A DNA stretch of 64,000 bases from CAZPXZ01 sp965221505 (lineage in GTDB: Bacteria > Pseudomonadota > Alphaproteobacteria > Rhodobacterales > CAZPXZ01), in contig CBDCSI010000001.1 in assembly GCA_965221505.1 (NCBI GenBank), positions 2,542,001 to 2,606,000 on the forward strand. The letters run 5' to 3'. Below, piece by piece: positions 1 through 15,000 of the stretch. A program made the position numbers and the translations under genes. The first letter of the stretch is position 1. Each line of letters opens with the position of its first letter. Under the pieces are notes generated by a model. That model had not been told where the DNA came from. It did not search any database and saw only the letters and a list, made by a program, of their open reading frames with translations.

Positions 1-3000
1 CGCCCGACGCTTCGACGTCCCAGACCGTATCCGAAACCCTCGCCACCGTTCGGGTCACGCTTCCCGCTCCGGTGCCGGTGACCGTGAAGTCGGCGGAACC
101 GACGTTCTCCACCGCCTCGTCGAAGGACACCCGCCAGGCGACCGAATCCGCGGCAGTCGGCGACGTCGCCGGATCGTGGCGTTCGATACGAGAGACCGTC
201 GGCGCCGCGTTGTCGAGCGCGAACGCGTTCTCGTTCGGATTCGGCGTTCCGGCGATCGAGAGCCGGTTGCCCACCGTATCCGCAATGTCCTGCCCGCTGG
301 CGAAGCCGAGCGTTACCGTCCCGTTCAGGTTCGCCAGATTGCCGCCGGACGCGGTCACGTCCCAGACCGAGTCCGAAACCTTCGCCACCGTCCGGGTCAC
401 GCCTCCCGCTCCGGTGCCGGTCACCGTGAAGTCGGACGAACTCACGTTCGCCACCGCTTCGTCGAACGATACCCGCCAAGTCACCGCGTCGGCGTTGGTG
501 GGCGAGGTCGAGGGCGTCAGGCGCTCGATCTTCGAGACCGACGGCGCCGCGTTGTCCAGCTCGAACGCGTTGTCGTTCGGGTCGGGCGTTCCGGCGGTCG
601 ACAATCCGTTGCCGGCCAAATCGGCGATGTCCTGTCCGCCGCGGAACTCGAGGGTCACGGTGCCGTTGAGTGCGGTCAGATTGCCGCCCGAAGCCTGCAC
701 GTCGTAGACCGCTTCCGAATCGTCGCTTTCCGAGACCGAGATCGACGGACTGCCGACGCCGGCTCCGGCGACGCGGAAGTCCCCCGGGGACACGTTCGCC
801 ACGTCTTCGCTAAAGGTAACGCGCCAGGTAAGCGCATTCGCGTTCGTCGGCGAAGTCGAAGGCGTCAACCGCTCGATCTTCGAGACCGCCGGCGCGGAAT
901 TGTCGAGCGCGAACGCGTTCTCGTTCGGGTTCGGCGTACCGGAGGTCGACAAGCCGTTGCCGGCCGGGTCGGCGATGTCCGTATCGCGCGCAAACCCGAG
1001 CGTGACCGTTCCGTTCAGGTCGGCCAGACCGCCGCCCGATGCGGACACGTCCCGGACGGAGGCCGAGACCTCCGACACCACGACCGTCACGTTGCCGGCT
1101 CCGGACACGGCAAAGTCGTCGCTGTCCACCGCCTCGACCGATTCGCTAAAGGTGACGCGCCACGTCACCTCGTCCGCGGCAGTCGGCGACGTCGAAGGCG
1201 TCTGGCGCTCGATCTTGGAGACCGTAGGCGCGGTGTTTTCGATCGCGAAGGAATTCTCGTTCGGGTTGGGCGTGCCGTCTGTCGAAAGCCGGTTGCCGGC
1301 CAGGTCCTCGATGTCCTGCTCGCTGTCGAAGCCGAGGACGATCGTGCCTTCCAGACCGGCCAGGTTGCCGCCCGAGGCCGCCACGTCCCACTCCGAGGCG
1401 CTCGCCCGGGTCACCGAGACGTCTACGGTCCCGATACCCGAACCGGAAACCGTGAAATCGCCGTCGGACACGTTGACCACGTCCTCGGTGAAGCTCACAC
1501 GCCAGGACACCGCGTCCGCGTTGGTGGGCGAGGTCGACGGCGTCAGGCGCTCGATCTTCGACGCCCTCGGCGCAGTGTTCTCGATTTCGAACGAGTTTTC
1601 GTTCGGGCTCGGCGTGCCGTCCGTCGCAAGACGGTTGCCCGCCCGGTCGGCGATGTCCTGTCCGCTGGCGAAGCCGAGGGTGACGGTACCGTTCAGGTCG
1701 GCCAGACTGCCGCCGGACGCCTTCACGTCCCAGACCGAGTCGGAGTGCCTGGTCACCGTCTTCGCGACCGCGCCGGCGCCGGCGACCGTGAAGTCGTCTC
1801 CGGTCACGTTCGCGACGTCCTCGCTGAAGCTTACGCGCCAGGCGACCGCGTTCGCGTTTGTCGGCGAACCCGTGGGCTCGTGGCGTTCGATCTTCGCGAC
1901 GGTCGGCGCGACGTTTTCGATCGCGAAGGTGTTTTCGTTCGGGCTGGGCGTGCCGGACGTCTCGAGACGGTTGCCCGCCTCGTCCGCAATGTCCTGTCCG
2001 CGGGCGAAGCCGAGGGTGACGGTGCCGTTCAAGTCCGCCAGACCGCCGCCTGAAGCGGTTACGTCCCAGACGGAGGCCGAGTGTTCCGAGACCTCGACCG
2101 TCACGTTGCCGGCTCCGGACACGGCGAAATCGTCGCCGTCCACAGCCTCGACCGATTCGCTGAGGGTGACGCGCCAGGACACCGAATCCGCGCTGGTGGG
2201 CGAGGTCGAAGGCGTCAGGCGCTCGATCTTCGAGACCGTCGGCGCGGTGTTCTCTATCACGAAGGAATTCTCGTTCGGGCTCGGCGTGCCGGAGGTCGAC
2301 AAAGCGTTGCCGGCCAGATCCTCGATCGTCGGGTTCGTCGCCAGGGCGACCGTCACCGTTCCTTCGAGGCCGGCCAGGTTGCCGCCCGTCGCCTTCACGT
2401 CCCAGACCGAGTCCGAGATCTTCGAGACGGCTACGGTCGGCGTCCCGGCTCCGGTGACCGAGAAATCGCTCCCGGCCGCGCCGGCGACCGGTTCGTTGAA
2501 GGTAATGCGCCAGGTGACGGCATCCGCGTTCGTCGGCGAGGCGGCCGGATCCTGCCGCTCGATCTTCGCCACCGTGGGCGCCGCGTTGTCGATGACGTAG
2601 GAGTTTTCGTAGGTCGTCGGCGTGGTGGCGGTCGAGAGACGATTGCCGGCCGAATCCGTGACGTCTTGCGTGCCGGCGAAGCCGAGCGTGACCGTGCCGT
2701 TCATCCCGGCCAGGTTGCCGCCCGACGCCTTCACGTCGAAGGTCGAGGTTCCCCGGGTCGCGGTCACTTCCACGGTCACGTTGCCGGCGCCGCTCACGAC
2801 GAAGTCGCTCTTGTCGACGTTCTCCAGGTCCTCGCCGAAGCCGACGTTCCAGGTGACCTCGTCCGCGTTGGTCCGGGCGGCGCTCGGCGTGTCGCGCGTC
2901 ACCCGATCCAGCGTCGGCGCCTCGTTGTCCAGCACGTAGAAGTTCTCGTTCGGAACGGGCGTCTCGTCAGTTCGGAGCTTGTTGCCCGCCAGGTCCTCGA

Positions 3001-6000
3001 TGTCCTGCGCGTCGGCGAAGCCCAGCGTCACGGTGGCGTTGAGGCCGGCGAGGTTGCCGCCGGACGCCTTGACGTCCCAAACCGAGTCCGTGCTCTTCGA
3101 AACTGCGATCGTCGGGTCTCCGGCCCCCGTCCCGGTTACGGTGAAGTCGCCGTCGCTCACGTTGACCACTTCCTCGCTGAAAGACACCCGCCAGGTCACG
3201 GAATTCGCGTTGGTCGGCGAGTCCACCGGATCGTGGCGTTCGATCTTCGCGACCGTCGGCACCCCGTTCTCGAGCTCGAAGGTGTTGTCGTTGGGGTCGG
3301 GCGTCCCGGCGGTCGAAAGGGCGTTCCCCGCCTCGTCTGCGATGTCCTGGTCGCCTGCGAAGCCCAGCGTGATCGTCTCGTTGAGTTCGGCGAGGTTGCC
3401 GCCCGACGCTTCGACGTCCCATTCGGAATCCGAGTGCCGCGTCACCGTCCGGGTGACGACTCCCGCACCCGTCCCGGTCACTGTGAAGTCGCCGTCGGTC
3501 ACGTTGACGACGTCCTCACTGAAGGTAATCCGCCAGGTGACGCTGTCCTCGCTGGTCGGCGAATCCGTCGGATCCAGCCGCTCGATACTGCCGACCGTCG
3601 GCGCGACGTTGTCGAGCACGTACGCGTTCTCGTTCGGCGACGGAGTCCCGGAGATCGAAAGGACGTTGCCGGCCGGATCGGCGATGTCCCTGACGCTGGC
3701 GAAGCCCAGCGTGAGGGTGGCGTTCAGGTTTGCGAGATTGCCGCCCGAGGCTTCGACGTCCCAAACGGAGTCGGAGTGCCTGATCACGGTGCGCAAGACC
3801 GTTCCCGCCCCTGTCCCGGTCACGGTGAAGTCGGCGGAACTCACGTTCTCCACCGCTTCGGAAAAGGTCACGCGCCAGGTTACTTTGTCGGAGTTGGTGG
3901 GAGAGGCGTCCGGGTCCTGCCGCTCGATCTGCGCAACCATGGGTGCGACGTTATCGAGCACGTACGTGTTCTCGTTCGGCGTCGGAGTCCCGGAGATCGA
4001 GAGTGCGTTACCGGCCGCATCGGCGATGTCCCGCGTAGCGCTGAACCCGAGCGCGATCGTGGCGTTCAGGTGCTCGAGGTTCCCGCCCGACGCTTCGACG
4101 TCCCATTCGGTGTCGGAGCGCTTCGTCACCGTTCGCGACACGGCTCCCGCCCCTGTCCCGGTCACCGTGAAATCGCCGCCCGTCACGTCGAGCACGGCTT
4201 CGGAGAAAGTTACCCGCCAGGTGACCCTGTCGGCGGCGGTCGGCGAGGCGGACGGGTCTTGCCGCTCGATCTTTGCGACGGTCGGCGCGGCGTTGTCGAG
4301 CACGTACGTGTTCTCGTTCGGGCTGGGCGTCCCGTCCGTCGAGAGGGCGTTGCCCGCAGCGTCGGCGATGCCGCGCGAAGCGCTAAACCCGAGCGCGACC
4401 GTGGCGTTCAGGTGCTCGAGGTTGCCGCCCGACGCTTCGACGTCCCATTCGGTGTCGGAGCGCTTCGTCACCGTTCGCGACACGGTTCCCGCCCCGGTTC
4501 CCGTCACCGTGAAGTCGGCCCCGGAGACGCCCACCACCGCTTCGTTGAACGTCACCCGCCAGGTCACCGTGTCGGAGTTGGTCGGCGAGGCGACCGGCTC
4601 ATGCCGTTCGATCTTCGCGACCGTCGGCGCTCTGTTGTCGAGCAGGTACGTCGACTGGTTCGGGTTGGGCGTGACCGCCGTCGAGAGAGCGTTACCGGCC
4701 GCATCGGCAATGTCTCTTGTGGTGCTGAACCCGATCATGACGGTGGCGTTGAGATTGGCGAGGTTGCCGCCGGACGCCTCGACGGTCCATTCGGTATTCG
4801 AGCGCTTCGTCGCCGTCCTCGTCACCGCTCCCGCTCCGATCCCGGTCACCGTGAAGTCGGCCCCTGACACCCCCACCACCGTTTCGCTGAAAGTGACCCG
4901 CCAGGTTACCGTGTCCTGGTTGGTGGGCGAGTCCGACGGATTCTCGCGCTCGACCTTCGCAACGGTCGGTGCCGTATTGTCGAGCAAGTATGTGGGCTGA
5001 TTCGGCGACGGCGTCCCGGTCAACGAGAGGGCGTTGCCCGCCGCGTCGGCGATGTCGCGCGAAGCGCTGAACCCGAGCGTGAGGGTGGCGTTCAGGTTCG
5101 CGAGATTGCCGCCAGACGCCTCGACGTCCCATTCGGTTTCGGAGCGCTTCGTCACCGTACGCGACACGTTGCCCGCGCCGTCACCGGTCACCGCGAAGTC
5201 GTCGCCAGTGACTCCGACCACCGGTTCCGAAAAGGTCAAGCGCCACGTCAGCGTGTCCTGGTTCGTGGGCGACGCGACAGGAGCCTGCCGCTCGATCTTC
5301 GCCACCGAGGGCGCAGCGTTGTCGATAACGTACGCGTTCTCGTTCGGGCTGGGCGTGCCCGCGGTCGAGAGCGCGTTGCCGGCCGCGTCCGCGATGTCCT
5401 GAGCGTTGTCGAACCCGAGCGTGATCGTGGCGTTGAGGCCGGCCAGGTTGCCGCCCGACGCCTCGACGTCCCATTCGGTATCGGAGCGCTTCGTCACCGT
5501 ACGCAACACGGTCCCCGCACCGTTTCCGGTCACCGTGAAGTCGCCGCCAGTCACGTCGACCACCGATTCGGAGAAGGTCACCCGCCAGCTCACCGTGTCG
5601 GAGTTGGTCGGCGAGGCGTCCGGCACCTGCCGCTCGATTTTCGCCACCGTGGGCGCGGTGTTGTCGATGACATACGCGTTCTCGTTCGGGCTGGGCGTGC
5701 CCGCGGTCGAGAGCGCGTTGCCGGCCGCGTCCGCGATGTCCTGCGTAGCGCTGAACCCGAGCGTGACGGTGGCGTTCAGGTCGGCGAGGTTGCCGCCGGA
5801 CGCCTCGACGGTCCACGCCCTATCGGAGCGCTTCGTCACCGTCCGCGTCACGGTTCCTGCGCCGTCTCCCGTCACCGTGAAGTCGGTGTCGGAAACGTCG
5901 ACCACCCCTTCGGAGAAGGTCACGCGCCACGTCACCGTGTCCTGGTTGGTGGGCGAGTCCGACGGATTCTCGCGCTCGACCTTCGCAACGGTCGGTGCCG

Positions 6001-9000
6001 TATTGTCGAGCAAGTATGTGGGCTGATTCGGCGACGGCGTCCCGGTCAACGAGAGGGCGTTGCCCGCCGCGTCGGCGATGTCGCGCGAAGCGCTGAACCC
6101 GAGGGTGAGGGTGCCGTTCAGGTTCGCGAGATTGCCGCCCGAGGCCTCGATGTCCCATTGGGTATCCGAGCGCTTCGTCACCGTCCGCGACACGGTCCCC
6201 GCTCCCGTCCCGGTAACCGTGAAATCGCCCCCCATCACGTTGACCACCGCCTCGTTGAAGGTCAGGCGCCATGTCACCGTGTCCTCGTTTGTGGGCGACG
6301 CGACAGGAGCCTGCCGCTCGATCTTCGCCACCGTGGGCGCTGCGTTGTCGATAACGTACGCGTTCTCGTTCGGGCTAGGCGTTCCCGCGGTCGAGAGCGC
6401 GTTGCCGGCCGCGTCCGCGATGTCCTGAGCGTTGTCGAACCCGAGCGTGATCGTGGCGTTTAGGCCGGCCAGGTTGCCGCCCGACGCCTCGACGTCCCAT
6501 TCGGTATCGGAGCGCTTCGTCACCGTACGCAACACGGTCCCCGCACCGTTTCCGGTCACCGTGAAATCGCCGCCAGTCACGTCGACCACCGATTCGGAGA
6601 AGGTCACCCGCCAGGTCACCGTGTCGGAGTTGGTCGGCGAGGCGTCCGGCGCCTGCCGCTCGATTTTCGCCACCGTGGGCGCGGTGTTGTCGATGACATA
6701 CGCGTTCTCGTTCGGGCTGGGCGTGCCCGCGGTCGAGAGCGCGTTGCCGGCCGCGTCCGCGATGTCCTGCGTAGCGCTGAATCCGAGCGTGACGGTGCCG
6801 TTCAGGTCGGCGAGGTTCCCGCCGGACGCCTCGACGGTCCACGCCCTATCGGAGCGCTTCGTCACCGTCCGCGTCACGGTTCCCGCGCCGTCTCCCGTCA
6901 CCGTGAAGTCGTTGTCGGAAACGTCGACCACCCCTTCGGAGAAGGTCACGCGCCACGTCACCGTGTCCTGGCTGGTGGGCGAATCCGACGGACTCTCGCG
7001 CTCGACCTTCGCAACGGTCGGTGCCGTATTGTCGAGCAAGTATGTGGACTGATTCGGCGACGGCGTCCCGGTCAACGAGAGGGCGTTGCCCGCCGCGTCA
7101 GCGATGTCGCGCGAAGCGCTGAACCCGAGGGTGAGGGTGCCGTTCAGGTTCGCGAGATTGCCGCCCGAGGCCTCGATGTCCCATTGGGTATCCGAGCGCT
7201 TCGTCACCGTCCGCGACACGGTCCCCGCTCCCGTCCCGGTAACCGTGAAATCGCCCCCCGTCACGTTGACCACCGCCTCGTTGAAGGTCAGGCGCCATGT
7301 CACCGTGTCCTCGTTTGTGGGCGACGCGACAGGAGCCTGCCGCTCGATCTTCGCCACCGTGGGCGCTGCGTTGTCGATAACGTACGCGTTCTCGTTCGGG
7401 CTAGGCGTTCCCGCGGTCGAGAGCGCGTTGCCGGCCGCGTCCGCGATGTCCTGAGCGTTGTCGAACCCGAGCGTGATCGTGGCGTTTAGGCCGGCCAGGT
7501 TGCCGCCCGACGCCTCGACGTCCCATTCGGTATCGGAGCGCTTCGTCACCGTACGCAACACGGTCCCCGCACCGTTTCCGGTCACCGTGAAGTCGCCGCC
7601 AGTCACGTCGACCACCGATTCGGAGAAGGTCACCCGCCAGGTCACCGTGTCGGAGTTTGTCGGCGAGGCGTCCGGCACCTGCCGCTCGATTTTCGCCACC
7701 GTGGGCGCGGTGTTGTCGATGACATACGCGTTCTCGTTCGGGCTGGGCGTGCCCGCGGTCGAGAGCGCGTTGCCGGCCGCGTCCGCGATGTCCTGCGTAG
7801 CGCTGAACCCGAGCGTGACGGTGGCGTTCAGGTCGGCGAGGTTGCCGCCCGACGCCTCGACGTCCCATTCGGTATCAGAGCGCTTCGTCATCGTCCGGGT
7901 CACCGCTCCCGCGCCGTCTCCCGTCACCGTGAAATCGTCGTTGGAAACTTCGACCACCCCTTCGGAGAAGGTCACGCGCCACGTCACCGTGTCCTCGTTT
8001 GTGTTCGGAGCGTCCGGGGCTTGCCGCTCGATCTTCGCGACCGTCGGCGCGACGTTGTCGAATACGTACGTGTTCTCGTTCGGGCTGGGCGTCCCGATCA
8101 CGAGCGCGTTGCCCGCAGCGTCGGCGATGTCGCGCGAGGCGCTGAACCCGAGCGTGAGGGTGGCGTTCAGGTTCGCGAGATTGCCGCCCGAGGCCTCGAT
8201 GTCCCATTGGGTATCCGAGCGCTTCGTCACCGTCTGCGACACGGTCCCCGCTCCCGTCCCGGTAACCGTGAAATCGCCCCCCGTCACGTTGACCACCGCC
8301 TCGTTGAAGGTCAGGCGCCATGTCACCGTGTCCTCGTTTGTGGGCGACGCGACAGGAGCCTGCCGCTCGATCTTCGCGACCGTCGGCGCTGCGTTGTCGA
8401 TAACGTACGCGTTCTCGTTCGGGCTAGGCGTTCCCGCGGTCGAGAGCGCGTTGCCGGCCGCGTCCGCGATGTCCTGAGCGTTGTCGAACCCGAGCGTGAT
8501 CGTGGCGTTTAGGCCGGCCAGGTTGCCGCCCGACGCCTCGACGTCCCATTCGGTATCGGAGCGCTTCGTCACCGTACGCAACACGGTCCCCGCACCGTTT
8601 CCGGTCACCGTGAAGTCGCCGCCAGTCACGTCGACCACCGATTCGGAGAAGGTCACCCGCCAGGTCACCGTGTCGGAGTTTGTCGGCGAGGCGTCCGGCA
8701 CCTGCCGCTCGATTTTCGCCACCGTGGGCGCGGTGTTGTCGATGACATACGCGTTCTCGTTCGGGCTGGGCGTGCCCGCGGTCGAGAGCGCGTTGCCGGC
8801 CGCGTCCGCGATGTCCTGCGTAGCGCTGAACCCGAGCGTGACGGTGGCGTTCAGGTCGGCGAGGTTGCCGCCCGACGCCTCGACGTCCCATTCGGTATCA
8901 GAGCGCTTCGTCATCGTCCGGGTCACCGCTCCCGCGCCGTCTCCCGTCACCGTGAAATCGTCGTTGGAAACTTCGACCACCCCTTCGGAGAAGGTCACGC

Positions 9001-12000
9001 GCCACGTCACCGTGTCCTCGTTTGTGTTCGGAGCGTCCGGGGCTTGCCGCTCGATCTTCGCGACCGTCGGCGCGACGTTGTCGAATACGTACGTGTTCTC
9101 GTTCGGGCTGGGCGTCCCGATCACGAGCGCGTTGCCCGCAGCGTCGGCGATGTCGCGCGAGGCGCTGAACCCGAGCGTGAGGGTGGCGTTCAGGTTCGCG
9201 AGATTGCCGCCCGAGGCCTCGATGTCCCATTGGGTATCCGAGCGCTTCGTCACCGTCTGCGACACGGTCCCCGCTCCCGTCCCGGTAACCGTGAAATCGC
9301 CCCCCGTCACGTTGACCACCGCCTCGTTGAAGGTCAGGCGCCATGTCACCGTGTCCTCGTTTGTGGGCGACGCGACAGGAGCCTGCCGCTCGATCTTCGC
9401 GACCGTCGGCGCGACGTTATCGATGACGTACGAGTTCTCGTTCGGGCTTGGGACCCCGTCGGTCGAGAGGGCGTTGCCCGCCGTATCCGCGATGTCCTGC
9501 GTGTTGTCGAACCCGAGCGTGATCGTGGCGTTGAGGCTGGCCAGGTTGCCGCCGGACGCCTTGACGTCCCATTCGGTATCTGACCGCTTCGTCACCGTCC
9601 GGGACACGACTCCCGCGCCGTCTCCGGTCACCGTGAAGTCCTCGTCGGAAACGTCGACCACCGCTTCGGAGAAGGACACTCGCCAGGTCACCGTGTCTTC
9701 GGCGGTGTGCGAGGCGTCCGGAGCGTGACGCTCGATCTTCGCAACCGTAGGCGCCATGTTGTCGAGCAAGAACGTGTTCTCGTTCGGCGTGGGCGTCCCG
9801 CCGGTCGAAAGCCGGTTGCCGGCCAAATCCGCAATGTCTCCGGCGTCGCTGAGCCCGAGCGAAATCGTGGCGTTCAGGGTCGCCAGATTACCGCCCGAAG
9901 CCTCGATGTCCCATTCGGTACCGGAGCGCTTCGTCACCGTCCGCGTCACGGATCCCGCGCCGTCTCCCGTAACCGTAAAGTCGGCGCCGGTGACTTGGAC
10001 CACGGATTCGCTGAAGGTCACGCGCCAGATTACCGTGTCTTCGTTGGTCGGCGAGGCGTCCGGGGCATGCCGCTCGATCTTCGCGACCGTAGGTTCGGCA
10101 TTGTCCAGATCGTACGTATTCTCGTTCGGGCTGGGCGTCTCGTCGGTCAGGAGTGCGTTTCCGTTCAGGTCCTCGATGTCAGTGTCGGACGCGAGCGCGA
10201 GGGTTATCGTGCCGTCGAGATTCTCCAGATCGCCTCCCGACACCTCGATGTCGTACGTCCGACGGGACGTCGCGCCGTCGACCGTTGCGGCCGTGACCGA
10301 CACGCTCGGACTGCCTGCACCCCGAATCTCGAAGTCGGTCTTGTCCACGCTTCGCACGTCCTCGGTGAAGGTGATCTTCCAGGTGACTTCGTCTGCGTTC
10401 GTGCGCGACTGCGTCGGCGTCTTGCGCTCGATGCTGGCAATGCTGGGATCCGAGTTCTCGAGCACGAACGTGTTGTCGTTCGGCGACGGCGCCCCGTCGG
10501 TGAAGAGAACGTTGCCGGCCGCATCGGCGATGTCCTGCGTTTCGGCGAAGCCAAGCGTCAGCGTCGCGTTCAGGTCGGCTATGTTCCCGCCGGACGCCCG
10601 GACGAGCCACACGGAGTCCGTGCTCCGGGTCACGGTCCGCTGCACCGCCCCGGCGCCCGTCCCGGTGACCGTGAAGTCGTCGGAGTCCACCGAAAGCACG
10701 TCTTCGCTAAAGGTGATTCGCCAAGTGACCGCGTCTGCGTCGGTCGGCGAAGTCGTCGGCTCGTGTCGTTCGATGCCGGCAACCGTCGGCACGGTATTGT
10801 CGAGCGTAAACACGGTCTCGTTCGGCGACGGAGTCCCGCCGGACGCGTAGTCGTTCCCCGCCGTGTCCTGCATGGTCGCATTCGCGGCGACCGCAATGCT
10901 GACCGTTCCGTTGAGGCTGTCGAGGCCTATTCCGGATGCCTTGACGTCCCAGGCGTCGTCCGCGTGACGCGTCACCGTTGCCGTCAACGTCAGGCCGCCG
11001 GAGTTGGCGATCGTGAAGTCGGCTGCGTCGACGTTCGCCATGTCGTCGCTAAAGGAGACCCGCCAGACGACCTCGTTCGCGTTGGTCGGCGAACTCGCCG
11101 GGGCCTGGCGCAGGATCCCTGACAGGGTAGGCGACGTGTTGTCTATCTCGAACGCGTTCTCGTTCGGCGAGGGTACTACGGTGGTGTCGAGAACGTTGCC
11201 CACCAGATCTTCGATGTCCGGCGCCTCCGCGACCCCGAGCGTGACGACGGCGTCGAGATCGGCGAGGTTGCCGCCCGACGCACGAACGTCCCAGACCGAG
11301 TCGGAGCTTTTCGAGACGGTCTTGAGCACCGTTCCGGCGCCGATTCCCGAAACCGTGAAGTCCGCCGGGTCCACGTTGCGTACGCCTTCGGAGAACGTCA
11401 ACCGCCAAGTCACGGCATCCGCGTTGGTCGAAGAACCCGTGGGGCTATGCCGCTCGATTCGGGCGATACTCGGACCCGTGTTGTCCAGGACATAGGTATT
11501 GTCGTTCGGCGACGGGGTTCCCGACGCGGAGAGTGCGTTGCCGGCCGCATCGGTGACGTTTTGTTCGTCGTCGAGGGCGAGCGTGATCGTGCCGTCCAGG
11601 CGGGGAAGATTGCCGCCGGACGCCTTGACGTCCCACTCGTCACCCGAGTGTTGGGTGACCGTGAGGACCGCCGCTCCGATATCGTCGCCGACGAGCTTGA
11701 AGTCAGTCGCGTCGATGCCCGTCACCCCTTCGCTGAAGGCGATCCGCCAGGTCACCGCGTCCGCGTCGGTCGGCGAACTCTCCGGATCCTGCCGCTCGAC
11801 CTTCGCGATCACCGGCACCGTGTTATCCAGGACGTACGTGTTGTCGTTCGGGCTGGGCGTCGCGGTCGTGGAGATTGCGTTGCCGGCGAGATCGGCGATG
11901 TCCGGGTTCGCGGCCAGGGCGAGCGTGATCGTCGCGTTCAGTTCGCCCAGGTTGCCCTTCGATGCCGTCACGTCCCAAACGGCGTCAGAATCTTCGTCCC

Positions 12001-15000
12001 TCTCCGCCGACACGGAGACGTTCACCGCACCGGTTCCGGTCACCGCGAAGTCGGAACCGTCGACCTCCTTGACCGTTTCCGAGAACGTCACCCGCCAGGA
12101 GACCGTATCGGAGTTGGTCGGCGAGTTCGTCGGATTCTTCCGCTCGACTTTCGCAATCGCAGGCGAAGCGTTGTCCAGGACGTATGTGACGTCGTTGGGG
12201 CTGGGCGTCCCGGTCGTCGAGAGCGGATTGCCGGCCTTGTCCGCGATGCCCGGGTTTGCGGTCAGACTCAGCGTAATCGTCGCGTTCAACTCCGCCAGGC
12301 TTTCGTCGGAAGCCGTCACGTCCCACTCCGAGGCCGATCGTTCCGCGACGACGACGGACAGGTCTGCGGCCCCCGTGACGCCGACCGTGAAATCGGAGCC
12401 GTCGAGGCCCTCGACCGATTCGGAGAACGTGACCCGCCAGGTAACCGAATCGGAGTTGGTCGGCGAACTCGTCGGATCCTGCCGCTCGACCTTCGAAATC
12501 GCTGGGGCCGTATTGTCCAGAACGAATTCGTTCTCGTTCGGCGACGGCGTTCCGGCGAGCGAGAGCGCGTTGCCGACCGTGTCCTCGATATCCTGATCAT
12601 TGTCGAAGCCCAGGGTCAGGGTGGCGTCCAGATCCGTAAGGCCGCTGCCCGAGGCGGCCACGTCCCACACGGCGTCCGTCTCTCGCGTGACCGTCTTGAC
12701 GACCGACGCGTCGCCGGCTCCGGATACAGTGAAATCCGTGTCGTCCACGTTTCGGACCGCTTCGCTGAACTTGACGCGCCAAGTAACGGTGTCCGCCCGG
12801 GTGGGCGAAGTCGTCGGGGCGTGACGCTGAATGCTGACGACCGAAGGCGCCGTGTTCTCGAGTTCGAATGTGGTCTCGTTCGGGTTCGGCGTCCCTGTGG
12901 TAGAGAGCGGGTTTCCGGCCAAATCGGCGATCTCCGGGGACCGCGCTAGGCCAAGCGTGACGATTCCGTTCAGGTTCGGCAGGTTAACGCCCGACGCCTC
13001 GATGCTCCAGACCGAATCGGAAGAACTGGTGACGGTCAGGGCGACGCTGCCGATACCCGTCCCGGTCACCATGAAGTCCGCCGAATCCACGCCGGTTACC
13101 GCCTCGTCAAAGGTGATGCGCCACTTGACCTGATCCGCATTGGTCCGTTCCGCGGTCGGGCTCTCCCGTTCGATTCTCGAGATGCTCGGCGCCGCATTGT
13201 CCAGCACGAAGAAATTGTCGTTCGGCGAAGGCACCGCGGTCGTCGAGAGCGCGTTGCCGGCCGGGTCCACTATGCTCGGGGTTGTCGCAAGTGCCAGGGT
13301 TACGGTCTCGTTCAGCCCTGCCAAGTTGCCCCCGGATGCAGAAAATTTCCAAACGGCATCGGAATCTCCGCTCTTTGTCGCCGCCAGCTCTACGGATCCG
13401 ATACCCGTGCCCGTCACGCCGAAGTCCGCGCCGTCGACGTTCCGGACCGACTCGGAAAACGTAATCAGCCAGGTCAGTTCGTCTTCGTTCGTCGGCGAGC
13501 CAGTCGGATCGTGCCGTTCGATCTTCGAAATCGTCGGAGCCGTGTTGTCCAGCTCGTACGAGACGTCGTTCGGCGACGGCACCGCGGTCGTCGAGAGCGC
13601 GTTGCCCGCGAGGTCGGCAACGCTAGGCGAGTCCGAAAGCGCGAGCGTGACGGTCGCGTCCAGGCCGGCCAGGTTGCCCCCGGATGCGGAAACCTCCCAC
13701 ATTGCGGCGGAACTCTCGCTCTTGACCGCGGACACCGCGACCTCGCCGGCCCCCGGGCCCGTCACGCCAAAGTCCGCGCCGTCGACGTTCCGGACCGACT
13801 CGGAAAACGTGATCAGCCAGGTCAGTTCGTCTTCGTTCGTCGGCGAGCCAGCCGGATCGTGCCGTTCGATCTTCGAAATCGTCGGAGCCGTGTTGTCCAG
13901 TTCGTACGAGACGTCGTTCGGCGACGGCACCGCAGTCGTCGAGAGCGCGTTGCCCGCGAGGTCGGCAACGCTAGGAGAGTCCGAAAGCGCGAGGGTGACG
14001 GTCGCGTCCAGGCCGGCCAGGTTGCCCCCGGATGCGGAGACCTCCCACATTGCGGCGGAACTCTCGCTCTTGACCGCGGACACCGCGACCTCGCCGGCCC
14101 CCGTGCCCGTCACGCCGAAGTCCGCGCCGTCGACGTTCCGGACCGACTCGGAAAACGTGATCAGCCAGGTCAGTTCGTCTTCGTTCGTCGGCGAGCCAGT
14201 CGGATCGTGCCGTTCGATCTTCGAAATCGTCGGAGCCGTGTTGTCCAGCTCGTACGAGACGTCGTTCGGCGACGGCACTGCGGTCGTCGAGAGCGCGTTG
14301 CCCGCGAGGTCGGCAACGCTAGGAGAGTCAGAAAGCGCGAGGGTGACGGTCGCGTCCAGGCCGGCCAGGTTGCCCCCGGATGCGGAGACTTCTGCGTCGG
14401 AACTCTCGCTCTTGACCGCAGACACCGCGACCTCGCCGGCCCCCGTGCCCGTCACGCCGAAGTCCGCGCCGTCGACGTTCCGGACCGACTCGGAAAACGT
14501 GATCAGCCAGGTCAGTTCGTCTTCGTTCGTCGGCGAGCCAGTCGGATCGTGCCGTTCGATCTTCGAAATCGTCGGAGCCGTGTTGTCCAGCTCGTACGAG
14601 ACGTCGTTCGGCGACGGCACCGCGGTCGTCGAGAGCGCGTTGCCCGCGAGGTCGGCAACGCTAGGAGAGTCCGAAAGCGCGAGCGTGACGGTCGCGTCCA
14701 GGCCGGCCAGGTTGCCCCCGGATGCGGAGACTTCCCACATTGCGGCGGAACTCTCGCTCTTGACCGCGGACACCGCAACCTCGCCGGCCCCCGTGCCCGT
14801 CACGCCGAAGTCCGCGCCGTCGACGTTCCGGACCGACTCGGAAAACGTGATCAGCCAGGTCAGTTCGTCTTCGTTCGTCGGCGAGCCAGTCGGATCGTGC
14901 CGTTCGATCTTCGAAATCGTCGGAGCCGTGTTGTCCAGCTCGTACGAGACGTCGTTCGGCGACGGCACCGCGGTCGTCGAGAGCGCGTTGCCCGCGAGGT

